A program made the position numbers and the translations under genes. Shown piece by piece: positions 1 to 9,944 of a stretch of 64,000 nt of DNA. Every line of letters begins with the position of its first letter. The first letter of the stretch is position 1. The stretch lies in contig NZ_CP013940.1 in NCBI RefSeq assembly GCF_001277215.2, positions 310,001 through 374,000 of the forward strand, written 5' to 3'. The notes beneath the pieces are model-generated. The model saw only the letters and a program-made list of their open reading frames with translations. It had not been told where the DNA came from and ran no database searches. The stretch is from Cronobacter malonaticus LMG 23826 (GTDB lineage: Bacteria > Pseudomonadota > Gammaproteobacteria > Enterobacterales > Enterobacteriaceae).

Positions 1-231
1 GTCACTTTTACTCTTTATTATTTAATTTAGCCTGTTAAAAAACGGCCACACTTAATTAAAGAATAAATAATCATTCTCGATAATTACGATCAATTATCTG
101 AAATAAATTGTACGACAGCATTTAAAAAAACCGTTGCATTATAATTAAAAAGCCTTGTTTATTGGGGTTTTTACATATCCGCAAGGTATAAACTTAAATT
201 ATAATATATTAATGAGTCATAAGGATGAGCA
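1..231. other. AT-rich leader upstream of the haemagglutinin gene
   Basis: No gene is recognisable here. The stretch is much richer in A and T than the rest of the window, which is common upstream of surface-protein genes controlled by H-NS-like silencing; that reading is inference. An AAGGA Shine-Dalgarno-like sequence lies just before the ATG at 232. No partner transporter gene (fhaC/TpsB type) is present in the visible part. Confidence 0.5.
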
Positions 232-2523
232 ATGGAAAATAAACATGGAGCGACCTTTCGCGCGCCGAAAGAGTTGCGAGCTAAAATGGGCCCGGTCTGT
301 TTCGCCACGCTTCTGGCATTAGGCATGGTGCAAAGTGCCGGTGCGGCGATCACCGCAGATACCAGCGCAGCGAACCAGCCCGGAATTCATACCAGCACCA
401 GTGGTGCCACGGTTGTGGATATTAATAAAGCCAGCAGTGAAGGCGTTTCACATAATATTTATTCCGAATTTAACGTCGATAAAAATGGAGTGGTACTGAA
501 TAACAGCACGACAAATACGTCTACGCAGCAGGCAGGCAATATTAACGGGAACGCCAATCTGGCGGGGCAGAGCGCGACGATTATTCTTAACGAAGTTCGT
601 TCTTCCGATCCGAGCCAGTTAAATGGCATGGTAGAAGTGGCTGGACAGTCTGCGCAGGTCATTATTGCTAACCCTTCTGGCATTACCTGTGACGGCTGTG
701 GTTTTATTAATACTAACCATGCCACACTGACTACGGGCACAGCGAATTTCGATGATGCAGGCAAACTGACCGGTTTTGACGTTCAGAAAGGTCAGGTAAC
801 TATCACTGGCGCGGGCATGGATGTTAATAACAGTGGTAAACCACTGATGACGGATATCTACGCACGCTCTGTAAAAGTAAATGCGAAACTTCAGGCAAAT
901 AATCTCAATATCATCACGGGTGCGAACCGTATTAATACGAATGGCACTGTAAAAGAAACGCTTGAAGGCATCGGTGCTGCGCCTGCGGTAGCGCTGGATG
1001 TGTCATCGCTCGGCTCTATGTATGCCGGCAAAATTACCATGGTAGGTACTGATACGGGGGTAGGTGTACGTCTGGATCATGCAGATATTACCGCGCAAGA
1101 CCGGCTTTCGATTTCGACAGCCGGTAAGATTGAAAACAACAACAGCGTGATAGCATCAGGCAATGCTCTTACTATCAACAGCCAGTCCCTGGACAACAGC
1201 AACGGCGAAATCCGCTCAGATGCTGGTAGCCTTGTCATTAATTCCCGTCAGGATCTTAACAACCACAACGGTAAGATTTCTGGTTACGATGTGTCTGTTA
1301 ATGGCGGTGATACCAATAACACCGACGGAATCATTCAATCTAAAGGTAATCTGTCTCTGACGGGCTTTACGCTTGATAATCAAAACGGCGTAGTAAGCAG
1401 CGGTGACGATCTTAGTGTCAACTATAACTACAGTAACCATAACGATCCTTCCGTTTATGCCATTAAAAACGAGAATGGCGTGATGGCGTCTGCTGGCAAT
1501 ATGTTTATCCAGACGGTTAACCTGGATAACAACAGCGGCTTGATTACTGCAGACAAAGCGCTGTCTATTAGTGCTGCTAAGCTTGTTAACACAAATAGTG
1601 ATAACTTTGTCGCCAGTGAAAACTGGAAAGGCGTTAATCAGGCAGGGGGCATTTACGCCGGTGACAGTGAGGGGGCCAATACGCATTCTCATTACATGAC
1701 CGGTGAATCTATTATTAGCGTTGCATCGCTGGATAATGAGGCGGGTCGTATCGTTTCTACCGGTAAGAATACCGATCTGCATATCATGAGCAGCCAGGTG
1801 ATTAATAACAATGAAGGTATTATCGATGCGGCAAAATCGCTAACCATCGATCAGCGTAGCCAGTTTAACAACGGTAACGGTAAAGTGAGCGCCGCACAGG
1901 ACCTCAACATTAATGCTTATGACTTCTCGTCTGATGCTAAGGGCGAAATCAAAGCAAACAATATCAATCTGCACACCAGCGGTACGTTTAATAATAGTGG
2001 TGTTATAACAGCCTCGCGCGATCTGCTTCTTAATGTCGGTGATGCGCACAGCTACCTGTCAGAGACCAGCTATAACAAAGGCCAGATTACGGCGGGCGGC
2101 GCGATGACGGTGCAAACCGATATGACCAACTTTGTTAACGAAGGTACCATCAAAGCAGGCGATGCACTCAACTGGCATGGCGGCAATGTGATTAACAAAG
2201 GCGTTATCGACAGCAACAGCGATATTCGCTTTACCGTTCAGTCGCTGAAAAATGCGAAAGGCGCAACCATCGATGGTAAGAGCGTCACCATCAGCGGTGC
2301 GGTAGATAATCAGGGTACAATCACGCCGGATTACATTCCGGATAACGGACCTGCTCCACATCCGGATGATAATGGCGGTCATACCCCAATGCCGGATCCC
2401 GCACCGGCTCCGCGTCCGGATGATGGTGGTCATACTCCGATCCCGGATCAGACGCCATCTCATCACTCAGATAGCCAGTCACAATCTTCGTCTGGCTCTT
2501 CTTCCACCTACAGCCATCATTGA
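232..2523 (+). CDS. Filamentous haemagglutinin-type (TpsA) exoprotein
   Basis: 763-aa exoprotein of the two-partner secretion type. It starts with an extended signal peptide (charged first 20 residues, hydrophobic stretch about 21-32, likely cleavage near A38). The TPS domain follows, with the conserved NPSG motif at 147-150 and the CDGCGFIN cysteine motif at 153-160. Residues about 230-700 are Asn/Gly/Ser-rich beta-helix-like repeats. The tail is a Pro/Asp repeat region (PDP, HPDD, RPDDGGHTP) ending in a Ser/His-rich stretch. It is short for the family and carries no C-terminal toxin, so an adhesin is more likely than a contact-dependent inhibition protein. No TpsB transporter is adjacent in the visible window. 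Confidence 0.85.
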   Translation: MENKHGATFRAPKELRAKMGPVCFATLLALGMVQSAGAAITADTSAANQPGIHTSTSGATVVDINKASSEGVSHNIYSEFNVDKNGVVLNNSTTNTSTQQAGNINGNANLAGQSATIILNEVRSSDPSQLNGMVEVAGQSAQVIIANPSGITCDGCGFINTNHATLTTGTANFDDAGKLTGFDVQKGQVTITGAGMDVNNSGKPLMTDIYARSVKVNAKLQANNLNIITGANRINTNGTVKETLEGIGAAPAVALDVSSLGSMYAGKITMVGTDTGVGVRLDHADITAQDRLSISTAGKIENNNSVIASGNALTINSQSLDNSNGEIRSDAGSLVINSRQDLNNHNGKISGYDVSVNGGDTNNTDGIIQSKGNLSLTGFTLDNQNGVVSSGDDLSVNYNYSNHNDPSVYAIKNENGVMASAGNMFIQTVNLDNNSGLITADKALSISAAKLVNTNSDNFVASENWKGVNQAGGIYAGDSEGANTHSHYMTGESIISVASLDNEAGRIVSTGKNTDLHIMSSQVINNNEGIIDAAKSLTIDQRSQFNNGNGKVSAAQDLNINAYDFSSDAKGEIKANNINLHTSGTFNNSGVITASRDLLLNVGDAHSYLSETSYNKGQITAGGAMTVQTDMTNFVNEGTIKAGDALNWHGGNVINKGVIDSNSDIRFTVQSLKNAKGATIDGKSVTISGAVDNQGTITPDYIPDNGPAPHPDDNGGHTPMPDPAPAPRPDDGGHTPIPDQTPSHHSDSQSQSSSGSSSTYSHH

Positions 2524-2530
2524 TCCTTTC

Positions 2531-2554
2531 AGCCCCGCTTCGGCGGGGCTTTTT
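2531..2554 (+). terminator. Rho-independent terminator after the haemagglutinin gene
   Basis: Perfect hairpin AGCCCCGC-TTCG-GCGGGGCT followed by a T run, 8 bases after the stop codon. The opposing small gene ends at its 3' edge, so it may serve both strands. Confidence 0.85.
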
Positions 2555-2897
2555 ACTTCAGTCCGCATGCTATAGCACTGGCTGCCAGATCGAGAAGACG
2601 CATAGTGATCGATTGAATGCGCGTGCGTAACGCTATCTCACTGCTGTTGGCATGGATCTGCGCGATCGTTTTCTGTTTATTCAGCAGCGCTGCCATATCC
2701 TCTTCACTAATTAACCCCTGCGAGCGATCAAGTACCGCCTGAGCGGCAATCTCCGCGCTGGTGTTAATAAAGGTTTCACGATCGTTCAGGCCCTGTCTCA
2801 GGAGACCAAGAAACTCGTCCGCGACGATTTTCAAGGCACTTTTTTGAAACTGTGGTGAAGCCAGCGCCTGGCCTACGGCGTTAATTAGCGTACTCAT
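2553..2897 (-). CDS. Small helical protein of unknown function
   Basis: 114-aa protein that I do not recognise. It reads MSTLINAVGQAL and onward, is predominantly helical, and has no signal peptide or clear membrane segment. I chose the second of two nearby ATGs because AGGAG lies 7 bases before it, whereas it lies only 1 base before the first. It sits 12 bases downstream of the lipoprotein gene at 2910-3356 on the same strand, so the two probably form an operon. Confidence 0.7.
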   Translation of the reverse strand: MSTLINAVGQALASPQFQKSALKIVADEFLGLLRQGLNDRETFINTSAEIAAQAVLDRSQGLISEEDMAALLNKQKTIAQIHANSSEIALRTRIQSITMRLLDLAASAIACGLK

Positions 2898-2909
2898 TAA
2901 CATTCTCCT

Positions 2910-3356
2910 TTATTCACATGGCGAAGCGGGTCGGTTGCATTCGCCCCGTACGGCTTCGAGATACGCCAGTCGGGCCTGGGCACGCCATAGCGCGGCCTGT
3001 GCTGGCGTAAAAGGACGATGCTGCCTCAATAGCCGGGCATGATCTTCGCGATAAACCAACTGCAGCAGACGGAGATTATCGGTACGCAGCGGGTCGCCCA
3101 GGCTTTCGGCATACGCGAGCGCTTCTGCAAAGCGCAATTGCAGAGTGTGGTCAGCGTCCGCGAGCGCGAGGGTGTCCAGTGTGCCGGAAGGTGCAGTGAA
3201 ATCGTCGATCATCTGTAAATGCGCTGCCATCAGGTCGGTTAACTGCGCATGGGCTCGCGGCTGGTAATTTCCCACCAGACTGCACGCTGAAATGAGTACT
3301 GTCAGACCAAGTAGCCACCCCGGAAAATAGTGCGTTAGCGTTGATATGCGCGGCAT
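2910..3356 (-). CDS. Putative lipoprotein of unknown function
   Basis: 148-aa protein with a type II signal peptide: hydrophobic WLLGLTVLISAC with a lipobox (ISAC) and the acylated Cys about 25 residues in. The mature part is Ala/Leu/Arg-rich and helical. The start is the internal ATG at 3356, preceded by AGGGG at good spacing; an upstream extension would bury the signal peptide. It is first in a probable two-gene operon with the helical protein gene downstream. No family is recognised; the envelope location is inferred from the lipobox alone. Confidence 0.7.
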   Translation of the reverse strand: MPRISTLTHYFPGWLLGLTVLISACSLVGNYQPRAHAQLTDLMAAHLQMIDDFTAPSGTLDTLALADADHTLQLRFAEALAYAESLGDPLRTDNLRLLQLVYREDHARLLRQHRPFTPAQAALWRAQARLAYLEAVRGECNRPASPCE

Positions 3357-3478
3357 GATATTCCCCTGCGTTTGCCCGCCCTTCGCGAAATTCAGCATCG
3401 GTTGGCTACGCGCGCAAATCATCTTTGCTCACGCCGTTCGCAAGAAACATCATCAGAAAAAAGTGAGGGGAAATGAGG

Positions 3479-3504
3479 CGCGTCGGGCCGGTTGACCCGA
3501 CGCG
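3479..3504 (-). terminator. Hairpin downstream of uvrA
   Basis: Nine-base arms CGCGTCGGG and CCCGACGCG with an 8-base loop lie just after the uvrA stop. No T run follows immediately on the minus strand, so terminator activity is likely but not certain. Confidence 0.5.
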
Positions 3505-3511
3505 TGGAACG

Positions 3512-6337
3512 TTACTTCAGAAGTGGTTTCAGGAAGCGGGCGGTGTGCGAGGCTTCGCACTCCGCCACGGTTTCCGGCGTGCCGGAAACGAGGATCTCGC
3601 CGCCGCCGCTGCCGCCTTCCGGCCCCAGATCGACGATCCAGTCGGCGGTTTTGATCACATCCAGGTTATGTTCGATAACCACGATCGTGTTGCCCTGATC
3701 GCGCAACTGATGCAGTACCGCCAGCAGTTGCTGGATATCCGCGAAGTGCAGACCGGTCGTTGGCTCATCGAGAATATAGAGCGTCTGCCCGGTGCCGCGT
3801 TTTGAAAGCTCCCGGGCAAGCTTCACGCGCTGCGCTTCACCACCGGAAAGCGTGGTGGCGGACTGGCCGAGACGAATATAAGTCAGACCCACATCCATCA
3901 GCGTTTGCAGCTTACGCGCCAGTGCTGGCACCGCGTCGAAGAACTCACGCGCTTCTTCGATGGTCATATCCAGCACTTCATGGATGGTTTTGCCTTTATA
4001 TTTGATCTCCAGCGTTTCGCGGTTGTAGCGCTTGCCTTTGCACTGATCGCACGGCACGTAGATATCCGGCAGGAAGTGCATCTCAACCTTGATAACGCCA
4101 TCGCCCTGGCAGGCTTCACAGCGGCCGCCGCGCACGTTAAAGCTGAAGCGGCCCGGCGTATAGCCGCGCGAGCGCGCTTCCGGCACGCCAGCGAACAGTT
4201 CACGCACTGGTGTAAAGACGCCGGTATAGGTCGCCGGGTTCGAACGTGGCGTCCGGCCAATCGGGCTCTGATCGATATCAATAACTTTATCGAAATGTTC
4301 CATACCCTGAACGTCGCGATACGGTGCCGGTTCGGCGATGGTCGCACCGTTGAGCTGGCGCTGGGCAATCGGGAACAGCGTATCGTTGATAAGCGTCGAT
4401 TTACCGGAGCCAGAAACGCCAGTCACGCAGGTAAACAGGCCAACCGGCAGCGTCAGGGTGACGTCTTTCAGGTTGTTGCCGCGCGCACCGGTCAGCTTCA
4501 GCACTTTTTCAGGATCGGCTTTCACGCGCTCTTTCGGCACTTCAATTTTGCGCTTACCGCTCATGAACTGGCCCGTGAGCGATTCCGGCACCGCCATGAT
4601 CGCGTCCAGTGGACCTTCGGCGACGACCTGGCCGCCGTGCACGCCAGCGCCAGGGCCGATATCGATCACATGGTCGGCCGCGCGGATGGCGTCTTCATCG
4701 TGCTCCACCACAATTACGGTATTGCCAAGATTACGCAGGTGAATCAGCGTACCGAGCAGGCGTTCGTTATCGCGCTGATGCAGGCCGATGGACGGCTCAT
4801 CCAGCACATACATCACGCCCACCAGGCCCGCGCCAATCTGGCTTGCCAGACGGATACGCTGCGCCTCGCCGCCCGAAAGCGTTTCTGCGGAGCGGGAGAG
4901 CGTCAGGTAGTTCAGGCCGACGTTCACCAGGAATTTCAGGCGATCGCCAATCTCTTTCAATACTTTTTCAGCAATTTTGGCGCGCTGGCCGGAGAGCTTC
5001 ATGTTATTGAAGAACTCCATGGCGTGGCCGATGCTCATATCGGAAATGGTCGGCAGCGCGGTGTTTTCGACAAACACGTGGCGCGCTTCGCGACGCAGAC
5101 GCGTGCCTTCGCAGGTGGCACACGGGCGGTTGCTGATAAATTTCGCCAGCTCTTCGCGCACCGCGTTGGATTCGGTCTCTTTGTAGCGACGCTCCATATT
5201 GTGCAACACGCCTTCAAATGGATGACGACGCACGGAGGTGTCGCCGCGATCGTTCATATATTTGAATTCGATGGTTTCTTTACCGGAGCCGAACAGCACC
5301 GCTTTCTGCACTTTATCGCTGAGCGTATTCCACGGCGCTTCGACGTCAAACTTATAGTGTTCCGCCAGCGAGCGCAGCATCTGGAAATAGTAAAAGTTGC
5401 GGCGATCCCAGCCGCGGATGGCGCCGCCCGCGAGCGACAGCTCGCCGTTCTGCACCACGCGATCCGGGTCAAAATATTGCTGCACGCCAAGACCGTCACA
5501 GGTCGGACATGCGCCAGCCGGGTTGTTAAACGAAAACAGGCGCGGCTCAAGCTCGCGCATGCTGTAGCCGCAAATCGGGCAGGCGAAATTGGCGGAGAAC
5601 AGCAGTTCTTCCGCTTTTTCGTCATCCATATCCGCCACGACCGCCGTACCGCCGGAAAGCTCCAGCGCGGTTTCAAACGACTCGGCCAGGCGCTGCGCTA
5701 AATCTTCACGCACTTTGAAGCGGTCCACGACCACTTCGATGGTGTGTTTCTTCTGCAATTCCAGCTTCGGTGGATCGGAGAGATCGCACACTTCGCCATC
5801 GATACGCGCGCGGATATAGCCCTGGCTTGCCAGGTTTTCCAGCGTCTTGGTGTGCTCGCCTTTACGCTCTTTAATGACCGGCGCAAGCAGCATCAGGCGC
5901 TTGCCTTCCGGCAGCGCCAGCACGTTATCGACCATCTGGCTGACGGTTTGCGCCGCAAGCGTAACGTCGTGATCCGGGCAACGTGGCTCGCCGACGCGGG
6001 CGTAGAGCAGACGCAGATAGTCGTGGATTTCCGTGATAGTGCCCACGGTAGAACGCGGGTTATGGGACGTCGATTTCTGCTCGATGGAGATAGCAGGCGA
6101 CAGCCCTTCGATATGATCGACATCCGGCTTTTCCATCAGCGACAGGAACTGACGCGCGTAAGCGGAAAGCGACTCGACATAACGGCGCTGCCCTTCGGCG
6201 TAGAGCGTGTCGAAAGCCAGCGAAGACTTGCCGGAACCCGACAGCCCGGTCACGACAATCAGTTTGTCGCGCGGAATGACGAGATTGATATTTTTGAGAT
6301 TGTGGGTGCGGGCGCCCCGAACTTCTATCTTATCCAT
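3512..6337 (-). CDS. uvrA: UvrABC excision nuclease subunit A
   Basis: 941-aa DNA-damage sensor of nucleotide excision repair; it dimerises, loads UvrB at lesions and uses two ABC-type ATPase modules. Visible features: Walker [10 protein letters not shown] near residue 31, a second GVSGSGKST near 640, two ABC signatures (LSGGEAQR), and Zn-binding CxxC pairs around 250-285 and 735-765. Length matches E. coli UvrA (940). The ATG at 6337 follows AGGTGA closely. It diverges from ssb across a LexA box, so SOS induction is expected. Long open frames antisense to it are compositional shadows. Confidence 0.98.
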   Translation of the reverse strand: MDKIEVRGARTHNLKNINLVIPRDKLIVVTGLSGSGKSSLAFDTLYAEGQRRYVESLSAYARQFLSLMEKPDVDHIEGLSPAISIEQKSTSHNPRSTVGTITEIHDYLRLLYARVGEPRCPDHDVTLAAQTVSQMVDNVLALPEGKRLMLLAPVIKERKGEHTKTLENLASQGYIRARIDGEVCDLSDPPKLELQKKHTIEVVVDRFKVREDLAQRLAESFETALELSGGTAVVADMDDEKAEELLFSANFACPICGYSMRELEPRLFSFNNPAGACPTCDGLGVQQYFDPDRVVQNGELSLAGGAIRGWDRRNFYYFQMLRSLAEHYKFDVEAPWNTLSDKVQKAVLFGSGKETIEFKYMNDRGDTSVRRHPFEGVLHNMERRYKETESNAVREELAKFISNRPCATCEGTRLRREARHVFVENTALPTISDMSIGHAMEFFNNMKLSGQRAKIAEKVLKEIGDRLKFLVNVGLNYLTLSRSAETLSGGEAQRIRLASQIGAGLVGVMYVLDEPSIGLHQRDNERLLGTLIHLRNLGNTVIVVEHDEDAIRAADHVIDIGPGAGVHGGQVVAEGPLDAIMAVPESLTGQFMSGKRKIEVPKERVKADPEKVLKLTGARGNNLKDVTLTLPVGLFTCVTGVSGSGKSTLINDTLFPIAQRQLNGATIAEPAPYRDVQGMEHFDKVIDIDQSPIGRTPRSNPATYTGVFTPVRELFAGVPEARSRGYTPGRFSFNVRGGRCEACQGDGVIKVEMHFLPDIYVPCDQCKGKRYNRETLEIKYKGKTIHEVLDMTIEEAREFFDAVPALARKLQTLMDVGLTYIRLGQSATTLSGGEAQRVKLARELSKRGTGQTLYILDEPTTGLHFADIQQLLAVLHQLRDQGNTIVVIEHNLDVIKTADWIVDLGPEGGSGGGEILVSGTPETVAECEASHTARFLKPLLK

Positions 6338-6421
6338 TCACCTTTCCTGGATTTGAACGCTAATGCCTGGGTGTTTGAAGGACAACCGGTGGCCAGAAAC
6401 GGTTAATTATGACACAATTTA

Positions 6422-6441
6422 ACCTGAATGGATATCCAGTA
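6422..6441. promoter_or_regulatory. LexA (SOS) box between uvrA and ssb
   Basis: Read on the minus strand the 20-mer is TACTGGATATCCATTCAGGT, with the CTG-N10-CAG core of LexA operators. It closely resembles the E. coli uvrA operator at the same place and would control uvrA and at least one ssb promoter. Confidence 0.85.
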
Positions 6442-6567
6442 TTTATTTGCAACTGTGTATACTGTGTGAACATTTCCTGAAGCCGTCTCGCAGCTATCAA
6501 CATTGAAGGCTGACGTGGTAGAATGGAATGTTTACACTATTAAGAAATGTTTTCAGGAGACACGATC

Positions 6568-7104
6568 ATGGCCAGCAGAGGCGTAAACAAGGTGATTCTC
6601 GTCGGTAATCTGGGGCAGGACCCGGAAGTACGCTACATGCCGAACGGCGGGGCCGTGGCGAACCTGCGCCTGGCGACTTCCGAATCCTGGCGCGATAAGC
6701 AGACCGGTGAGATGAAAGAAGTGACCGAATGGCACAGCGTCGTGCTGTACGGGAAACTGGCGGAAGTCGCTGGCGAATACCTGCGCAAAGGCTCGCAGGT
6801 GTACATCGAAGGTCAGCTGCGTACCCGTAAGTGGCAGGATCAGAGCGGTCAGGATCGCTACTCTACCGAAGTTGTTGTTAACGTCGGCGGCACCATGCAG
6901 ATGCTGGGCGGCCGTCAGGGCGGCGGCGCAGGCGGCAACATGGGCGGCGGTCAGCAGCAGGGCGGTTGGGGTCAGCCTCAGCAGCCGCAGCAGCAGGGTG
7001 GTGGCGCGCAGTTCAGCGGCGGCGCACAGTCTCGTCCGCAGCAGCAGGCGCCAGCGCCTTCTAACGAACCGCCGATGGATTTCGACGACGATATCCCGTT
7101 CTGA
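6568..7104 (+). CDS. ssb: Single-stranded DNA-binding protein
   Basis: 178 aa, the length of E. coli SSB. The N-terminal OB fold (about 1-112, [16 protein letters not shown]) binds ssDNA as a homotetramer. A Gly/Gln-rich linker follows (about 115-165), then the acidic tip DFDDDIPF that docks repair and replication partners. I use the ATG at 6568 (preceded by CAGGAG) rather than the in-frame ATG seven codons upstream at 6547. It diverges from uvrA with a LexA box between them. Confidence 0.98.
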   Translation: MASRGVNKVILVGNLGQDPEVRYMPNGGAVANLRLATSESWRDKQTGEMKEVTEWHSVVLYGKLAEVAGEYLRKGSQVYIEGQLRTRKWQDQSGQDRYSTEVVVNVGGTMQMLGGRQGGGAGGNMGGGQQQGGWGQPQQPQQQGGGAQFSGGAQSRPQQQAPAPSNEPPMDFDDDIPF

Positions 7105-7151
7105 TAGCGCTGCGTTCCGCGCGGAATGCCTCACTTCAGAAAGCGTTGAAA

Positions 7152-7175
7152 AGCTCTGCTCCGGCAGGGCTTTTT
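7152..7175 (+). terminator. ssb terminator
   Basis: Hairpin AGCTCTGC-TCCG-GCAGGGCT (one G-T pair) followed by TTTT. The rest of 7176-7449, up to the diguanylate cyclase gene, shows no recognisable element. Confidence 0.75.
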
Positions 7176-7449
7176 CTTTACCGTTTTTTGTTGTGGCTGT
7201 TGAATGTCTTCTGTCTGATAGTACGCCAGCCTGCAAGCCTTCACCGCAACGGCACCTTCCATAATGGCTAACCGCGTTCGCTTTCTTCCTTAACTGGCAC
7301 GATGAAATAATCGCCAAATGAAAGGGATAGCGCTTTTCCGCGATGCGGCGCTAAATCTCGCCGCCGGAATGCCGATATAGGTTGCATGAAGTCTTCATAC
7401 GTTCCGTACGTTTTCGGCAGGGATGATGCCCCACAGTGCAGGTTAGCCC

Positions 7450-8496
7450 ATGTCAGAAAGAGATCGCGACCAACTCCTTAGCCAGGCGACCGACCAGTAC
7501 TGGCAACACATTATTCCGATCGTCTGGCTGGCGTTGCTGATTCATGTCGGGCTGATTTTTCTGTTTCTGTCGATGAGCATTCCGACGCTCGCCATTTTTA
7601 ATATCTTCAGCGTGATGGTTTATATCCACTGCCTGAATGAAATAGAGCACTACCGGTATCTGTATGTCGGTACGCTGATGAGCGTGGAAATTCTGGCGCA
7701 TGCCGTTGCCACTACGGTGTTGCTGGGCTGGGAGAGTAATTTTTATCTGTTTGTTTTTTCGCTGATCCCCATCGTGTCGTTCAGCTTCCAGCAGGTACCG
7801 GTGCGGCGTGCGCTGTTCCTGGCGGCGATTGCGGTGCTTGGCACTGTGGGGTATGCCCTGCGCCATCACACCGGTACGGCGTCGGGGTTAAGCCCGGCAG
7901 TGCTGAATGGCATCGGTGTGGCTAATGCGGTGATGGCGATTGGCCTGTTGATGTACACCACGCTGCGTTCGGTAGAATTCACCCACGCAATGAAGCTCGA
8001 TCTTTTTAATACCGCAAGCCGCGACAGCCTGACGAACCTGTATACCCGACGCCATTTTATGCATCAGGTTTCCCTGCTGGACAAACAACCCGGCACCCAT
8101 AATGTGGCGCTGTTGCTGCTGGATATCGACCATTTTAAAACGATTAACGACAGCAGCGGCCACAGCTATGGAGATATGATTTTGCAGCGCATCGCGCGGG
8201 CGATTACCGATAACGTGCGCGAAAGCGACATCGTGGCGCGCTGGGGCGGCGAAGAGTTTCTGGTGCTGATGCCGGATACGTCGTTACCTGATGCCAGACG
8301 GGTGGCGGAGCGGCTGCTGACGCGCATTCAGGAGTGGGTCGGACAAACGGATAAAAACCCGCGTGAAGTAACCGCGACGCTTGCCATCAGCGCCTTTGGC
8401 AAAGATGAAGAGTTTGAAAAAGCGCTCAATCGCGCCGACAAAATGTTGTACGCCGGTAAGCAGCAGGGGCGAAATCGTCTGGTTATCGCCGATTAA
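7450..8496 (+). CDS. Membrane-bound diguanylate cyclase (GGDEF)
   Basis: 348-aa enzyme predicted to make cyclic di-GMP from two GTP. Residues about 20-185 form a hydrophobic N-terminal sensor with five or six membrane helices. The C-terminal GGDEF domain carries an intact active site G266-GEEF270 and an inhibitory RxxD site (R257-ESD260) five residues upstream, so product feedback inhibition is likely. It lies two genes before the EAL phosphodiesterase gene pdeC, so synthesis and breakdown functions are neighbours. The ATG at 7450 has only a weak AGG upstream. E. coli K-12 has no cyclase at this place, so I give no symbol. Confidence 0.9.
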   Translation: MSERDRDQLLSQATDQYWQHIIPIVWLALLIHVGLIFLFLSMSIPTLAIFNIFSVMVYIHCLNEIEHYRYLYVGTLMSVEILAHAVATTVLLGWESNFYLFVFSLIPIVSFSFQQVPVRRALFLAAIAVLGTVGYALRHHTGTASGLSPAVLNGIGVANAVMAIGLLMYTTLRSVEFTHAMKLDLFNTASRDSLTNLYTRRHFMHQVSLLDKQPGTHNVALLLLDIDHFKTINDSSGHSYGDMILQRIARAITDNVRESDIVARWGGEEFLVLMPDTSLPDARRVAERLLTRIQEWVGQTDKNPREVTATLAISAFGKDEEFEKALNRADKMLYAGKQQGRNRLVIAD

Positions 8497-8671
8497 CGTA
8501 CTGATTTAAAAATTTAAAAAAGCCAGAAATAACCCCTGGGTACTCCTTAGTTAGCATTTTCCCGGTGGGGGTGAAGTGCCATGCTCTGCGATTCCTTCCT
8601 GTGCGACGGCGTTTATTGACGTGCCCGCCAGTTGCCGCCCGCAGGTGAATTTCACACAGGGAATGCAAGCG

Positions 8672-9016
8672 ATGACACAGGAATCGAATCCGTTTACTGC
8701 CGCCTGGAGCCGTAACGGCAATCTGCTCTGCCACGGCCACTGGATTATTACTTTTGAAGCGCGCCCGGTGACGTTGCCGCAACAATGGCAGGATAAGGCG
8801 ATGAACACATGGGGGATCTACTCGATTATCGATCCCGAGGACGACACGTTCGCCGACGGGCTGGAAGAAGAGGAGTGGATTGTCGAGAACGTCGAGTGGC
8901 TGACAGACTGGTTTTTCGATAACCATATTCCGCTGGAGGAGCGCTACTACCGCGCCTTCTGGCAGGCAATCAATAAAGCGGACTGGCGCTGTACCAGTTG
9001 CGCCGGTTGTATGTAA
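8672..9016 (+). CDS. Small acidic protein with a C-terminal cysteine cluster
   Basis: 114-aa protein of unknown function. It begins MTQESNPFTAAW, has an acidic central part (DPEDDTFADGLEEEE) and ends CTSCAGCM, three closely spaced cysteines that could bind metal. I chose the ATG at 8672, with AGGGA about 11 bases upstream, over the in-frame ATG at 8576, whose extra residues look non-coding. No signal peptide or membrane helix. A strong terminator follows. Confidence 0.65.
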   Translation: MTQESNPFTAAWSRNGNLLCHGHWIITFEARPVTLPQQWQDKAMNTWGIYSIIDPEDDTFADGLEEEEWIVENVEWLTDWFFDNHIPLEERYYRAFWQAINKADWRCTSCAGCM

Positions 9017-9040
9017 GGGCCTGGCAGAAAACAAAAAAGC

Positions 9041-9060
9041 CCCTGATGCAGGGGCTTTAA
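9041..9060. terminator. Bidirectional terminator
   Basis: Hairpin GCCCCTG-ATG-CAGGGGC flanked by AAAAAA on the left and TTT on the right, between two convergent genes. Confidence 0.85.
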
Positions 9061-9078
9061 TGAAAGACGATGAGGTTA

Positions 9079-9357
9079 TCAGGTCACAACCATCGGCCAT
9101 TCCGGCGGCGTGTGGCTCATCACTTCCACCATCACGTCTTTCAGATTGTGCCAGATGGCGTGAAAGTCGATGCTGACGCCGAGCAGCCCTGTCGCGAAGA
9201 CGCAGGAAGCGACGATACCCAGCCCGCTGCTGATTACCGCCAGCGCCTGGTAGTCAGATTTGCGAAACTGAATATTGAGCGTGCTGGCAAGAAACATTAA
9301 AACCGCACCCAGAAGTTGCCAGCGCATCAGTACCATGCTGGCGGTAAGCGTAGCCAT
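9079..9357 (-). CDS. yjcB: Inner-membrane protein YjcB
   Basis: 92-aa small membrane protein matching E. coli YjcB along its length (MATLTASMVLMRWQLL, FLASTLNI, ending PPEWPMVVT). Two hydrophobic segments are visible, about residues 8-26 and 40-62. Its function is unknown. Position between ssb and pdeC is as in E. coli. A strong CRP-type site lies about 110 bases upstream of its start. Confidence 0.88.
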   Translation of the reverse strand: MATLTASMVLMRWQLLGAVLMFLASTLNIQFRKSDYQALAVISSGLGIVASCVFATGLLGVSIDFHAIWHNLKDVMVEVMSHTPPEWPMVVT

Positions 9358-9944
9358 GAAAACCTGTCCTCAAAAAGCGTTCTGCCGCGCAGGAGGCCGG
9401 GAAGAGGTTAGCCTGGCGCGGCGCTAAAATTTAACGTGACGGCAAGCATGTAAACTTGCACACTAAGTGTGAACTGTATCACATTTGTTGTTTTATTCGC
9501 CAGTCGGAAGGACGTGTGTTGATGAAAAAAAACGCACGTTTAACGTGTCCAGTGGCGACCGCCTGGAATAAAAAATCGTCGAAAAGAAAGCGCGGAAAAA
9601 AATCCTTGCCGGATTTTACTAATGCATAAATTTTCATTTCGACACAAAAAAACGCGACCCGTACATTTTTTCGGCAGTTGTGATTAATTTAACTTAAAAC
9701 GCTTTCTGAAGTGGTTGATGAATTTTTAGCACGGTTATCAACGCGGATATTTCACTTAAGAAAAATTAAATAGCCATTCCCTATTTTCCTTATGGCAAAT
9801 TTTAATGTTTCACGTGAAATATTGGATGGATAACTGGAAATGGCTATTGCCAATGCGTGCTGATTGATGCAACGTAAACACCTGTTTGCGATGTGTCTCA
9901 TCAGGCGATTAATGTGACACAGAAAGCAGGGATATGAGGCCATA
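9358..9944. other. Long yjcB-pdeC intergenic region
   Basis: 587 bases without a convincing gene. It holds a CRP-type site (9468-9483) and a 12-base perfect palindrome TTTCACGTGAAA (9808-9819) that is the core of a parS-like sequence. From about 9590 onward it is AT-rich. The 63-codon minus-strand frame at 9752-9943 has no convincing start or protein-like character. Confidence 0.6.
9468..9483. promoter_or_regulatory. CRP-cAMP binding site
   Basis: TGTGA-ACTGTA-TCACA is a perfect match to the symmetric CRP consensus. It is about 110 bp upstream of yjcB and 460 bp upstream of pdeC, so yjcB is the nearer candidate target. Confidence 0.75.

Noticed and set aside
232..2523. Contact-dependent inhibition (CdiA) toxin
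   Set aside because: The protein is only 763 aa, has no VENN motif or toxin domain at its end, and no immunity gene follows; it ends in a Pro/Asp/Ser/His tail.
3905..5701. 598-codon open frame antisense to uvrA
   Set aside because: Mirror of GC-rich uvrA codons; Arg/His/Ala-rich, no start signal or domain, and uvrA is certain.
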